Positions 43,725 through 54,593 of a stretch of DNA of 64,000 nucleotides are shown piece by piece (position 1 is the stretch's first letter; every line of letters starts with the position of its first letter). The stretch covers positions 62,001 to 126,000 of the forward strand of contig RMBW01000012.1 of assembly GCA_004009845.1 (NCBI GenBank). The letters run 5' to 3'. Both the position numbers and the translations under genes were made by a program. A model generated the notes under the pieces. It made no database searches and was not told the origin of the DNA. It saw only the letters and a program-made list of their open reading frames with translations. Origin of the DNA: Davidsoniella eucalypti. Taxonomy: Eukaryota > Ascomycota > Sordariomycetes > Microascales > Ceratocystidaceae.

Positions 43725-45671
43725 ATGACTTTTGACTCCGGCAATGCTCCCGAGGCACCTCGCCCACGTCGTCGCTTCCTCCCTGTACCTATAGAGACCA
43801 CTTATGAGAGTGTCCGCGTCGCTAAGCCTCCCCAAACTCAACCGACATCTGTTCCCACGCCAGAACTTACGCCAGAGCCCTCACCCCGCAGCAAAGCCCC
43901 CCTTCGTGACTTCACAGCATGCTCGATCGTCAGTAGCAAACCCGAAATCGAAACCGAGCATGTCGAGCAAGCTAGCACGTACGCCGAGTCTTCACATCCC
44001 GTCAAAGAGCGCCGTAGATTTGCGCCACAGCTGATCGAGTCTTCCCGTCGTGCTAGGCGAGTCGGTGATATTGGCCCGGCTACTCGTCCCACGGATAAGA
44101 CAGATATCACTCCTTACACCAACCACATCTACCTTTCACACACACGCTCCAAGAAGCGGCGGAACGATGATCACAAGGAACTCGGCGATATCAAAGAACA
44201 CAAGGTCTATACTTCCGATAGAACCCGCAGAGAAACCGAAGATGCCGCATTCTCGAGTTATCTCCTCAGGCTCGCTGCCCTCGAGGCCGAACGGCAGATA
44301 CAAGAGGCAGCTCTTGCTGTGTTTCCCAACGCACAATTCCCTAATGCTCAAGCTAGAGACGGCGGCGTTGCCCACTTTTACTTCCGCGATAGTGAAGAGG
44401 AAGGCAGTCCACTTAGTGGCGCGTCGCCGCGGTCAACTCAGGATGAAATGTCCTTGGTATCTCACGGAGCATCGGCGATCCGTGGACGCAGACGGCGGAA
44501 ATCGTCAGACTTGGGCTGGTGGCACAAGGTCATGCAGGAACATGCCCAGAAGAATGCCCAGAGTCGCAAGGCCGCCAAAGTAGACGATCACGACAACGAT
44601 GACTACGATGACTGCTCCATGAGAGATTGCGCTGTGGATGACGAGTTTGACGACGAAGACTACGATGAGGCAGACATTGAAATGCCCCCGCCTGATCCGC
44701 TATGGCTGACTACCAATCGCTCTGCTTCATTCATGTCTACCGATAGTGACATATTCATAGAGGACCGTGACTATCACATGCCGTATATCAACACAGAGCC
44801 ATACACCGCTGCAGTATCTCCTGCGCCAGCTGCATCCATAGCACGTGTCGATGTTGGTGTTCCGATCAACCCATTCGGTGGGTTTGCTAGATTTGCTCCG
44901 CCAAAGGAGACTGAGGAGTGGCGCAAGGCCCGTATGGCACCATCACCGCCTATGCTAGGCAAAGATATCAAATTCCGCTCATGTCCATCGCCAAAGCATA
45001 CCGCCCAAGTTGTTGAGCCTCCCATGAGCATTATTATCCCAACTACTACCGGAGGAATTCCACTCATCCCCGAAGATGTCTCTACACCTCCGGGTCTGTG
45101 GCGCGGGACGTGTCTGCGTACTAAGAGCAATGAAAGCACCACCTATATCCCCGAAGGTGCTCCTGCCCATCAGTCATACTTGGCCACGCCGTGTGAGTCC
45201 TTGTCACCTTCGTATGATCTATTTGCCGCGGCCTTTGAGACAGTGACATCCCCTTCAGCCAAAGAGCAGTTTGCACAGAATCGTGCACGCCGGGAAGCTG
45301 CCAATCTTCGTGCGAAGGAGAAGGCCCGTCTCGAAACTCGAGTGGCCGAAGAGTTCGACGACTTGTTTGTCACACAGGTGTTCAACTATCTCTCACTTGG
45401 CTATCCACCCACCGCTAAGGAGTTTGATGAAGAGCTTTCTAAGATTAGTAAAGTGCCGATGGAAGAGCTCGCCAACGACGACGATCGTCGGATGAAGGGC
45501 TGCCAGACCTTTGATAACGAGGATCATACGGTGCCAGCTGACCAACGCTGTGCTCGTTGGAAGGCCTTGAAGCTGTACATCTTTGAATGGGGACGCCAAC
45601 ACCCAGATCTAGACAACTGCCATCCTGTGGCGTGGGGAATGCGGGAACGCCGTGGAAGCTGGGCCATCTAA
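43725..45671 (+). CDS. Conserved-looking fungal protein of unknown function (648 aa)
   Basis: A single-exon frame. The frame is open further upstream, but only the ATG at 43725 (AAACATGAC) lies after the pyrimidine-rich leader and starts a normal protein (MTFDSGNAPEAPRPRRRFLP), so it is chosen over an upstream in-frame codon near 43632. I do not recognise the family. The N-terminal ~280 residues are basic and Ser/Pro-rich with RRRF motifs at ~15-18 and ~93. An acidic Asp/Glu run lies at ~286-325 (DDHDNDDYDD ... FDDEDYDEADIEMPPPDPLW). A block around 455-462 reads PPGLWRGTC. The C-terminal ~120 residues look folded and helical (RARREAANLRAKEKARLETR, then FVTQVFNYLSLGYPPTAKEF and WKALKLYIFEWGRQHP). 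Nothing indicates a signal peptide or membrane segment. Confidence 0.82.
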   Translation: MTFDSGNAPEAPRPRRRFLPVPIETTYESVRVAKPPQTQPTSVPTPELTPEPSPRSKAPLRDFTACSIVSSKPEIETEHVEQASTYAESSHPVKERRRFAPQLIESSRRARRVGDIGPATRPTDKTDITPYTNHIYLSHTRSKKRRNDDHKELGDIKEHKVYTSDRTRRETEDAAFSSYLLRLAALEAERQIQEAALAVFPNAQFPNAQARDGGVAHFYFRDSEEEGSPLSGASPRSTQDEMSLVSHGASAIRGRRRRKSSDLGWWHKVMQEHAQKNAQSRKAAKVDDHDNDDYDDCSMRDCAVDDEFDDEDYDEADIEMPPPDPLWLTTNRSASFMSTDSDIFIEDRDYHMPYINTEPYTAAVSPAPAASIARVDVGVPINPFGGFARFAPPKETEEWRKARMAPSPPMLGKDIKFRSCPSPKHTAQVVEPPMSIIIPTTTGGIPLIPEDVSTPPGLWRGTCLRTKSNESTTYIPEGAPAHQSYLATPCESLSPSYDLFAAAFETVTSPSAKEQFAQNRARREAANLRAKEKARLETRVAEEFDDLFVTQVFNYLSLGYPPTAKEFDEELSKISKVPMEELANDDDRRMKGCQTFDNEDHTVPADQRCARWKALKLYIFEWGRQHPDLDNCHPVAWGMRERRGSWAI

Positions 45672-46509
45672 TGATATACTATCTATCCTCTTTGAGCTTG
45701 CTTGGAATAGTTCTTCTGTCCTGCACTTGACGTGCCATTGGGCAACCTCTACAAGTATTCCATTTTGTTTTTCATCTATTATATATAGCTATTGCCGCAC
45801 ATGAGACGAAACAATGCGCGTAGCAATGTCCTTTTTTTTTCTTCTTCCTTTTCTTCTCTTTATCGTTTACACTTTATACGATACACAGCCTGTTTGTTCA
45901 TCATTTCTATATTCTTTTTGTCACCATCTTGACGGGTATTTCCTGATGAGGTTCAGGAAATTTGGGAAAATTGTCTTTTCAACGGTTCCAACTCGAGATA
46001 TCACATATTTATCAGTCATTGAGCACCTATGTTATGACTTAATGTTTCTTGTATTCTTTTTTTCTTATAATTATTCTCTTTTAATGTTTATGGATAGATA
46101 CAGAATATCATTTTGGTATACGCCAATATATCTCTATATGGAGCTTATCTTTTGTATAGATGTTTGTTTTGCCATTAAAATGCGTGTCTTTTTTAGGTGA
46201 ACAAATGCCAGTGATGATATGATGTCTTGCCACTCCTACTCTTGTTGATTTGCATGTGACAGAGACTGTAAGTTACCTGAATTATTATGGAGCTGGCTAG
46301 TTGTCATTTAGTCTCTAGTCTTTGATTTGATTATATTTAACGTCTACCTAAATCACTAAAATCGTACGACGCCAGATTGGTTACCGGACAGATCTTTTAG
46401 TCCTGACAAACTCAATAGCTTTGTATTTCGGGGCTAGCAACAAAAACAAAAACAAATACAAAAAAAATGCAAAACAGAGCCTCCACAAAACCAACTCCCT
46501 AAGTGGAGC
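45672..46509. other. 3' flank of the 648-aa gene
   Basis: T-rich 3' UTR and AT-rich spacer. A 128-codon ORF at 45814-46200 is hydrophobic only because the DNA is T-rich. No gene seen. Confidence 0.45.
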
Positions 46510-46812
46510 TACCATCCCCACTATTCAGTGAGCCTCCAAGAGACTGGTGATCACAGCGACAAGATAGACATCCGGAACCTTCAAAGAGACTGCCGAGTGC
46601 GATGGGACTCGGGAGGCCAGTGATCAAAAAGGTGTTGCGAAAAGAGGGGAAAAGTCGCTGGTGAGAACGCATGGAAGACGACAAATGTCGAAAAAGAAAA
46701 CGGGAATGGACAGCAGCATTGGGAATATGTGCTGGTCGCTCTTAAAAACCCACGATGAAGGGGGAAAATTCGTCTTAGGACTTCAGGAGCTTCATTTACA
46801 GCCTTTGTGAAT
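46510..46812 (-). repeat. Dispersed repeat, copy B (partner at 12.7-13.0 kb)
   Basis: The reverse complement aligns in blocks to copy A at 12715-13022, with the same conserved core (GTGGGTTTTTAAGAGCGACC and AGCACATAT) and the same order of flanking blocks ending in TTTGAAGGTTCC. Copy B is shorter in places. A minus-strand ORF of 61 codons inside it is not shared with copy A. Confidence 0.7.
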
Positions 46813-47489
46813 CAGTAGTTGAATAGACGTTGATTTGCAATTATCTATTATGTGGCAAAGAATATGAACCAAGAAGAAAGAAACAAATGTAACTAAAAGG
46901 GAAAAAAGAAGAAAAAAAGGATACACAATTAAATAACAAAGTCAGGTCTCAATGTAGGCAACTTTTTGCTTCTAGAACATGTGCTCATATAGTGGTTTAA
47001 ATAACCTGTTGGTTGAATTATTTACGAATTTACGACAAGGCAACCTATCCTTGCTTAACAAGATAATTTGATCCCCAATTCTGCTCAAAGTACAAAAAAT
47101 ACCAGCATCACGCATTGTTCATCATACTCGAGCTAGCATTATGATCGGCCGTTTAATTGATTGTTTTTCTTCTTTATATTGATGTCTTCTAGATAATATC
47201 TTCTGTGACCTGTACAATCTAGCCCAGCACTGATTTATTAGTACATCATCAGCAGCCCGGTACTCAAATTGCCCCTAATCACCCACCTAATATTCGCTAT
47301 CATCAGTAGAAGCTTTCCAGCATATCCGACTCTGGCTGACCTGACGCCTGTAATACATAATATATCAACAACATCGCGAACCCGCACTTCGTCTTCTAGC
47401 TTCACAATTGATATATTTCGATCTTCGGCTTCTACCCACCGCTAGCGATTCCAGAGCTATATTCCATACATAACAAGATCATACCGCAG
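46813..47489. other. Spacer and promoter region of the ARMH3-like gene
   Basis: AT-rich on the left, becoming pyrimidine-rich towards the gene. No ORF of note and no RNA gene seen. Confidence 0.45.
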
Positions 47490-47515
47490 CTCTCTCTCTC
47501 TCTCTCTCTCTCTCT
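47490..47515. repeat. (CT)13 tract in the leader of the ARMH3-like gene
   Basis: A perfect 26-base CT dinucleotide run ending 31 bases before the ATG at 47547. Being so close to the start, it is very probably within or at the edge of the transcribed leader. Confidence 0.85.
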
Positions 47516-47546
47516 ATCCGAGCAAGGCCATCCTCCCCCGTTCGCC

Positions 47547-49654
47547 ATGGAGCCGTCACCATTGACGCGCCAAGTTCAGCCAGATGAGGTGTTCAAGCCC
47601 AAGATTATGAAGCTCTACGAGGAACTATTCACAGTGCGCAATTTCTCTCCTCCTGGCCTGACTGACTGGCTCGTCCTGTCTATCCACATCCATGCTAACC
47701 GCTGATGATGCTGTAGTCTTCACATGACCTCCAAGGACGCTTTCCCGATGACGACGGCGATAACCCCGATATCAAGCCCGAAGGCTATTGGTGCGAGCTA
47801 TTCCTGTTGAAGCCCGACCACACAGCTCTACGAAATGTGCTGGCTTCCATGTCCTCAAGCACTCTCCTAGACCACGCCTCACGCACACAAGAGATTGTCT
47901 TGGCAGCACTTTCAACACTCAAGACGGGCCGGCCGGCTGCCGTAGTGAACGCCCTAGACACACTTGTAGTGTTTCTAGTCTGCGTCCTCGGCAAGAAGTT
48001 TGCGCATCCCAGTTCAGACATCATTGCTGTGCTGGCTGGCCTGGACAATGTAGACGTTGTGTTTACCGATCTTGTTGGTACCTTGGACGGCCTGATTAGA
48101 CGGGGGGACGACATGGTTCTGCGTGCCTGGGCTGTTGACGTCGTGCTTGCGTTCACAGCTGGTGCGTATCAGACCACTCTTCTCACATATGTTATTCAAC
48201 GGGACCTCTTCCCGGCCGTGATGAAGTTTATCGGCGACTCAAGCGCTGCTTCAGAACCTGCTGCTGCTGGCACACATACTACGTCCTCTAATAATAATGT
48301 GCTTCGACCCTTCGCGACACTCGGTCTCCTTGCCAACTACAACAAATTCGAGTTCCAGAACCCATACGGCCTTCGACTAGCCGATTTCGTCAACGAAGCT
48401 GCCATCGCGACTGTCGTACGCTGTGTCGGTAGCGCTTGCTCCAGCCTACGTCGCAGATATATTGATGTACAAGACGATCTACCCGAAGGCTGGACTATCA
48501 GCTCAACTTTGAGCATGCTTGGTCTCAAGAAACAAAAGGCGAAGAATTCCGTTGTCGACGAGGAAACCGCGAAGCGCATGTTTGCCGAGCTTCCTGGTCC
48601 AGAAGCTGCCGTTTTACTAGCAACATATGACTTCGCTCATGCGAATAAGCTGTTCTGTCTGACTATGGTCACGGTTGGCTCGGATGCGGTTTCTGCTACG
48701 ACCAAAGCTCAGCAACAACAACCACAGTCACAACCACAACCACCGCAACCACCATCCGGTCCTACTGGCTCTTCAGAACCACCTTTTGCAAGCTATATAT
48801 CTCTCTCTTCCTATCTGCTCCAGCACGCCTATCTCTCCGCACGGACATCGTACTATGCGCATCTTTCGCTGATGGTGTTCCGTCTGCTTGTTGAAGACCC
48901 TGCCATATGCAAGCGTCTATGTAGTCCGGAATCTTTCACAAACGTGCGTCTCTGTCGTCAACGGCCTCCACATCTGCCTCTTGTGAAAGCCCAGCGCTCA
49001 CTAGCAGCAGCTTTACTCGATACCATGGTAGACGCTTTAACACACAACCTCCGTCGTCACCGGCTGGATATCGCGTTATATACGGCCTGTGTCGGTATCG
49101 TTCTCCGCCTACTAAGTTACATGTCTCGTGTGCGCGTACGTGTTGCGTATCATTGGGGCGAGTTATTCAGATCTTTACTTTCCGTGATTCGGTTCCTCGG
49201 TCAGTACTCCACCGATTTGGCTACCCACAGTGGCGTTAAGACCCTTGCAGAGCTTTCTGCCAACGTTCTTGCACTGGCTTTATCAGCTGGCGAGGCATTC
49301 TTACCTACTCCAGCCGACTACGACGACCTCTTCTACAAGATCGTCGAGAGCGGCACAGCCTTGACGCGCTTCAGATCAGCTTATGGCTTAAGCGGTAGCG
49401 TGGATACACTCATCGATGTTGCAGGTCATTACACCACTTTGCTGTCCCAGGGTGGCCCAGAGGCCAAGTCTGGCAGACTTACGGCTATGCAAGTAGCAGA
49501 GACGATTCGGGCTGGTTATGAAACTCTCAGTATTCAGGCTACAGAGGGCTTAGATATGTGGGATCGTTATCGTGAAGCAGATGAGCGTTCAGTGCTGAAG
49601 AAGGCCGGTAGAACAGCTGTTGCAGATGTAAAAGTTTTGCTAGAGGGCATCTAA
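47547..49654 (+). CDS. ARMH3/C10orf76-like protein (DUF1741, UPF0588)
   Basis: Armadillo-like helical protein of the DUF1741 family. The animal member ARMH3 (C10orf76) works at the Golgi with PI4-kinase beta and the Arf exchange factor GBF1. The role in fungi is not established. Exon 1 is 47547-47633 (MEPSPLTRQVQPDEVFKPKI, then MKLYEELFT), the intron is 47634-47716 (GTGCGC..CTGTAG, branch GCTAAC) and exon 2 is 47717-49654, giving 674 aa. The splice joins LFT to SSHDLQGRFPDDDGDNPDIK, and WCELFLLKPDH follows. Helical repeats run through the whole protein, with a Gln/Pro linker at ~335-360. No membrane segment is obvious despite the old UPF0588 'membrane protein' label. The reading frame is intact. 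The family name is recalled, and residue-level similarity was not tested. Confidence 0.8.
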
Positions 49655-49996
49655 AGGGGAGCAAGTGTAAAAATAAAAAAATAAAATAAACAATAAACGA
49701 AAAACAATATTCTATAATACAAAGATTAGGATTTTCTGGGCTTGTTTTCAGTTACCATGTAATATAATAGATTTGTTTGATAGCCATCATAGTTTATGTA
49801 CAAATAAGAAGTGTAGTCATGGTGTATTATTATGTATTTATTACTTGACATATACACTAACTACCATTTGATATCCTGTTTACAGTGTCTATTCAAATTT
49901 CCATATACATGTTTCCATGTATGACGTAGAAAAAGAAAAAGAAAAATATATACTTTATATAACCCAGTCTCTCCTTTTTTTTAATTTTTTTTCTAT
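49655..49996. other. Convergent intergenic region
   Basis: Short AT-rich spacer between the facing 3' ends of the ARMH3-like and Mgs1-like genes. There are A-runs after the first gene and T-runs before the second. No gene seen. Confidence 0.6.
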
Positions 49997-51829
49997 CTAC
50001 AAATCTGGATCGACTTCGGTGCCTAAATCACGATCATCCAAAAACCGCCTACTACGCAATGCTTCAGGCAGATATTCCTGCTTAACCTTTCCATCTACAT
50101 AATTTGGCGGATACTTGTACTCTGCGCCATAGCCCAGTTCCGTCATCAAACGGGTAGGCGCATTACGTAGATGTAATGGAATCGGCAACCCAGCAGCGCC
50201 CGGTTCGCGGGTAACGCAGGCCATGGCGGCGTTTAGACCGCGATAAGCTCTAGTGCTCTTTCTGGCTAGCGCGAGAGCTACGGCACAATGAGCCATGGGG
50301 ATCCGGGCTTCGGGAAGACCGATTTGTTGGGCGGCCGTGAAGGCTGCTGTGGCTAAGGGTAGTAAAGTGTTGTCCGCTAACCCGACGTCCTCTGACGCGA
50401 TGACGACCATGCGGCGAGCGATGAATAAAGGATCCTCGCCGGATTCTAACATGCGTGCTAGATAGTAGAGAGCGGCATCGGCATCGGATCCGCGAACGGC
50501 TTTGTGGAAGGCTGAGATAGTGTCGTAGTGCTGATCGCCAACTCGATCGTAGACTAGAGTCCGCGTCAGCGCAGCTTTGATGGCTGGCTGTGATAAGCTG
50601 CCTGGCGCTGTAGCTAACGATATCGCCAGCTCGAGCAAGTTCAGCGCCGTCCGCGCATCTCCGTCCGCGAACTCGGCTAGATATGTGAGCATGTGATCGT
50701 CGATAAGAGCATTGACCTTCGTCCTTCGGGACTGCTGCTTGCTACTTCGAGATCCCTTGTGGGCCGTTCCATCGCTTTCCTTTTCGTTTTCACCAGTCTC
50801 TGTCTCCAAGTCCTCCTCTGCCTCGTCTTTGTCAGCTTGCTGTTCTTTATCTTGACCGTCGTCGGCGTCCATCTCATCTAGGCTATCGCTTAGTGCTCTG
50901 GCAATGATCATCTTGACGTCCTGACGGGCTAGTTTTGAAAGCGTGAAGACTCGGCATCTGCTGAGCAAGGCATTCTGGATCCGGAACGACGGGTTTTCGG
51001 TTGTGGCTCCGATCAAGGTCACGGCGCCATTCTCTGTCGGCTTCAAGAATACGTCTTGCTGAGCCTTGGTGAAACGGTGAATCTCGTCGCAGAATATGAT
51101 GGTCTTCTTGCCAGTCAGCGAGGCCTCGTTAGCAGCGATCTCGAACATCTTCTTGACTTCTGAGACGCCTGTCGATGTAGCATTCATTTCTATAAACCGG
51201 GCGCCAGTCTTGCGGGCAATACACCGGGCTATAGTGGTCTTTCCAGTACCCGATGGTCCCCAGAGTATGATGCTAGGCACCTTATCAGCTTCAATCAGCG
51301 AACGCAGAACTCCTGCGCGGCCAACTAGATCCTGGCCGTGGATATCGTCCAGCGTCACCGGACGCATACGTTCCGCTAGCGGTGCGGTACGGTTATTTTT
51401 AGCCTTCTTAGCTGCGATCGGTCGTCCAGAGTTGGACGACGAGGGCTCCGTCGAGGAAGCAGGCGACTGGCGTCCAGGCCCATCGTCAAACGATCTCTTA
51501 GCCCCTAGTTTTTGCTGCTGAGAGAGACCGAGTCCCGGTGCTGGGACTGGGCCTGGAGCTGGAGCTGGAGCTGGACGTCCTAATAGTGTTGCTTGGCGCT
51601 TTGCGGCCGGAGTCGCAAAGAAGTTTCCTGACGCCGAGTGTTTCAATGTCGTAGATGCTGATGGTGCCGTTGACGCAGGCGGTTGTTGATATGCTGGCGA
51701 GGATCGTGAGTCCTCTTGAGATGAAGTCTTCGCATTGGCCAAGAAGGACTTGCACAATGAGTCGAGATGTTTGTTAATATCGGCCTCGAACACCGGCTGG
51801 TTGCATGCCGGACAATCGATTGCTGGCAT
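49997..51829 (-). CDS. MGS1: Mgs1/WRNIP1/RarA AAA+ ATPase
   Basis: Nuclear AAA+ ATPase of the clamp-loader-like RarA group (yeast Mgs1, human WRNIP1), acting at stalled forks and in DNA damage tolerance with ubiquitinated PCNA. A single exon encodes 610 aa. The N-terminal UBZ zinc finger is CPACNQPVFEADINKHLDSL plus Cys26, which binds ubiquitin. A Pro/Ala/Ser-rich linker contains a PAPAPAPGP run (~87-95). Walker A is GPSGTGKT (191-198), Walker B is IIFCDEIHRF (244-253) and sensor 1 lies in TLIGATTENPSF (~271-282). Trp190 immediately before Walker A (ILWGPSG) is usual in the family. An acidic insert of ~60 residues lies at ~315-375 (DGQDKEQQADKDEAEEDLET). The C-terminal oligomerisation region includes SDADAALYYLARMLESGEDP and ends in the MgsA_C-type block YKYPPNYVDG. 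Confidence 0.95.
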   Translation of the reverse strand: MPAIDCPACNQPVFEADINKHLDSLCKSFLANAKTSSQEDSRSSPAYQQPPASTAPSASTTLKHSASGNFFATPAAKRQATLLGRPAPAPAPGPVPAPGLGLSQQQKLGAKRSFDDGPGRQSPASSTEPSSSNSGRPIAAKKAKNNRTAPLAERMRPVTLDDIHGQDLVGRAGVLRSLIEADKVPSIILWGPSGTGKTTIARCIARKTGARFIEMNATSTGVSEVKKMFEIAANEASLTGKKTIIFCDEIHRFTKAQQDVFLKPTENGAVTLIGATTENPSFRIQNALLSRCRVFTLSKLARQDVKMIIARALSDSLDEMDADDGQDKEQQADKDEAEEDLETETGENEKESDGTAHKGSRSSKQQSRRTKVNALIDDHMLTYLAEFADGDARTALNLLELAISLATAPGSLSQPAIKAALTRTLVYDRVGDQHYDTISAFHKAVRGSDADAALYYLARMLESGEDPLFIARRMVVIASEDVGLADNTLLPLATAAFTAAQQIGLPEARIPMAHCAVALALARKSTRAYRGLNAAMACVTREPGAAGLPIPLHLRNAPTRLMTELGYGAEYKYPPNYVDGKVKQEYLPEALRSRRFLDDRDLGTEVDPDL

Positions 51830-52939
51830 CGTGGATATGTCGAGGAGCTTCCGAGAAGCTCGTATGTAGAGAGAGATCGGGTCGGTTTGTTGTCAGACTA
51901 AGAAAAGGAAGATTGTCGAGTCGTGTCTCGAGACTTGAGAAACTTCGTAGGCAACACAGCCAACTCGGGCAACTAGCATGAGTCGAATCAAGAACTCTCG
52001 ATATATCCTCAAGCCGTTTCTTTACGTCATCAACATAGTTCGCTATTCAGATTTGTATATTGAGGATGTCGAATATGATACAAAGGTAGAGATGAAGGTG
52101 TGGTTCGAATGAAATGCTCCAAATATAGAAGAGTTATACTTTATTCAGAAATTAAGATTATATTACTGGAAAATATCAGGTATGCAAACCCGGTTTCCTG
52201 GTTTTGCTTTTGCTTTTTTGTTTTTGTTGTTAATTGTTCTTCAGCTGTAAAAACCAACTAAATTTCAGGTACCGAAGACCATTAAGATTTTAGGCCAAAA
52301 CGCGTCTTGAACTTCTTCGAAACGCGTTCCACTTTAAACGACTTCATGCCCATGTATGATAAACCCTAGTAGTAGACCCCCATTTATATGATAAGTGCAT
52401 CATGTCATCACTAACCCTATGTTTGAATTAATTCACTTTCACTTCTGACTTCTGCGGAATGTATATGCCCTGATTTTTAAGAGCTCGTTAAATCCATACA
52501 ATGTGCCCAACAGTGACAAAATAAATGAAGAAAATATGTCTGAGCAGATGCCCCGATATGGAACCTATAGTGAAATAAAAGCCGCTAAAGCGACATCAAG
52601 GCCCCCTAATAAAAACGCCATCCCAAACTATGCAAAGAGGAGTCTGTAACTCTACACTTGAATAACTAAAGAAAAAAATGAAATGATACCAAACGGGGAT
52701 ATTATATCCTCGCGGAAGGGCGCTTCGCTAGAATAACGTGGAGCTGACAGAGCGGTGGTAGTCGGGCGGCAAACCGGAGCGCCGATGTGGGCCGAGCCAA
52801 TCGCCGAGAAGGAGAGAGGTCCACGACATAAGCAGACAACAAAGATGTATCCACTAAAGCCTACAACTGTGCAGTATTGCTTATACGTGGTTGTTTGTAT
52901 ACAGTAGTCTGAATGTGAAGAAGATACTGAAATGTTGGC
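51830..52939. other. Promoter of the Mgs1-like gene and 3' flank of ISA1
   Basis: Intergenic DNA between two minus-strand genes. AT-rich in 52.1-52.7 kb. No coding or RNA gene seen. Confidence 0.5.
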
Positions 52940-53803
52940 TTACACCATAAACGACTCGCCGCAGCCACATTCATCCTCTGTGGTGGATATTGTTAGCTAG
53001 TGTTCTGGTACGGTGATGGGGATGCAGTTATATATACTAATGTTTGGGTTCTTGAAAACAAACTTCTCAATCAAATTGTCTTCCACCCAGTCCATTTCGC
53101 TGTCAATGATACTGAAAAGTGCTTTGCTGTCAATCAATACCATGACGCCGTCCTGCTCAACCTTCTCGTCAAAAGCTTCGGGCTTGTCAACATATTCCAG
53201 ATGGTATGATAGACCCGAGCAACCACGATTGCGTACGCCGACCCGAATGAGCTTAGGTTCTGGCTGGTCAAGTAGATCGCGCAGTTGCTCAACAGCCGAG
53301 GCTGTCAACCTGATAGCCGCTTTCCGAGGTGTGCGGAGACGGGATTTCCGGGGCTTGGCGGCAGCAGGTCGGGGTGGTTGAGGTGCAGATAATGAAGCCC
53401 CGGTAGTTGGCGCTTCGACGGGTTGGGAGGACGCAGGCTCGGATATCGTAGTAGAAGTAGCGGCAGCAGACGAGCTAGACGATGCTGTAAGCGTTGAGGA
53501 CTCTGTTTTACCGGAAGCGTCGCTTGCTGTCTTTTGGGCCGGTTGTGTCTTGTTGAATTTGGGGAAGCCTGCATATTGGCGATCTGAAGGTGTGTGCTTG
53601 TTTTCGCTGGCAAACTTGGAAGCATCAGCGGGACTCAGTGCGGTAGTAGCATTGTCTAACGCGGAGGGTGTGAGCCGGTAGGGTTGGAAGGTCGCTGGGC
53701 GGGCGCTGCCGCTGTGGAAGAAACATTGTGATCTAGGTGACGATACAGCGAGCGAGGCTGAAGCGGGGCGGGATAGCCTTGCTAGAGATCGGGATGCGAG
53801 CAT
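52940..53803 (-). CDS. ISA1: Mitochondrial A-type iron-sulfur assembly protein Isa1
   Basis: A-type (IscA/HesB) protein of the mitochondrial matrix that, with Isa2 and Iba57, builds [4Fe-4S] clusters for aconitase, lipoate synthase and others. The start is chosen at ATG 53803, which begins a typical presequence (MLASRSLARLSRPASASLAV). An in-frame ATG at 53854 is the alternative. Exon 1 is 53038-53803, the intron is 52978-53037 (60 bases, GTATAT..CACAG, branch GCTAAC) and exon 2 is the 38 bases 52940-52977, giving 267 aa. A Ser/Ala/Pro-rich linker precedes the domain (~163-267). The three cluster-binding cysteines are Cys195 (RNRGCSGLSYHLEY) and the two of CGCGESF (259 and 261). The last motif is encoded only in the short exon 2, and unspliced reading would lose it. 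The linker is longer than in yeast Isa1. Confidence 0.92.
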
Positions 53804-54593
53804 GGTGGACGTTTTGGGCAGAACAGAAGGTAGAGGACTGTGTCGGCTTAGCATATAGCAAGAGAGAAGCCGAGGGTCTGCGTGATTTGTTGGCGGATTT
53901 TGGTAGGGAAGCAATAAAGCAAGGCTGAAAAAGAGTCTAAGAATACCAAATAGTAGACGGTAAACGGTGCTAGGCGTAGATAACGATAGAAGACAGTTCG
54001 GGACAGGAGTGTTCTATGAACAAATCCAGGGACACTAATGTACAATGTGAAAGCGGGTGGGTTTGTAATGCTGGTGTATCGAATACTCTTTGTTTGTAAG
54101 CTTGACGTTGAAAAATCAACACAGCACTACTTGGTAGGCCGGATCATTGCTCGAAAAATCGCCGGGCCCCCAAGCTCTACATTTTGACCCACAATTTAGC
54201 ATCTGTCAACCAATCATGTGCTGTGTGTTTGTCACTTGCATGTCCAGCTGACAACGGACAAATCGGGTTCCCTTTTCCTAGGGTTTTAATTTTTTCCAGT
54301 GGAGGGGTATTCATATTATGCGAGCCAATTCGTACGTTTTACCATATCGAAACCCGATATCTAGAAATGAAAAAGGACATGCATATGGAATCACCAGATA
54401 CGGTGTGGTTTTTTTCCGTCCCAAGCAAATGAGAATAAGCATATCAAACTTAGCTTTGTAGGCCAGCTCAGTAGAGAAAAATGTTGAACCAGTGTATAGA
54501 AGATTACATTAGAAATGAGAGCAGCATTAGCAAATAAGAACTATGTATGATATTAGAAGAATTACCGACTACCAAAGGCTTAATAGATTGAAT
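53804..54593. other. Promoter region of ISA1
   Basis: The leader and promoter of ISA1 lie on the left. To the right is the 3' flank of the kinase-like pseudogene. No further gene seen. Confidence 0.45.

Noticed and set aside
46499..46684. 61-codon minus-strand ORF with a Cys-rich end inside repeat copy B
   Set aside because: Considered as a small secreted protein. The frame is not kept in copy A and there is no signal peptide.
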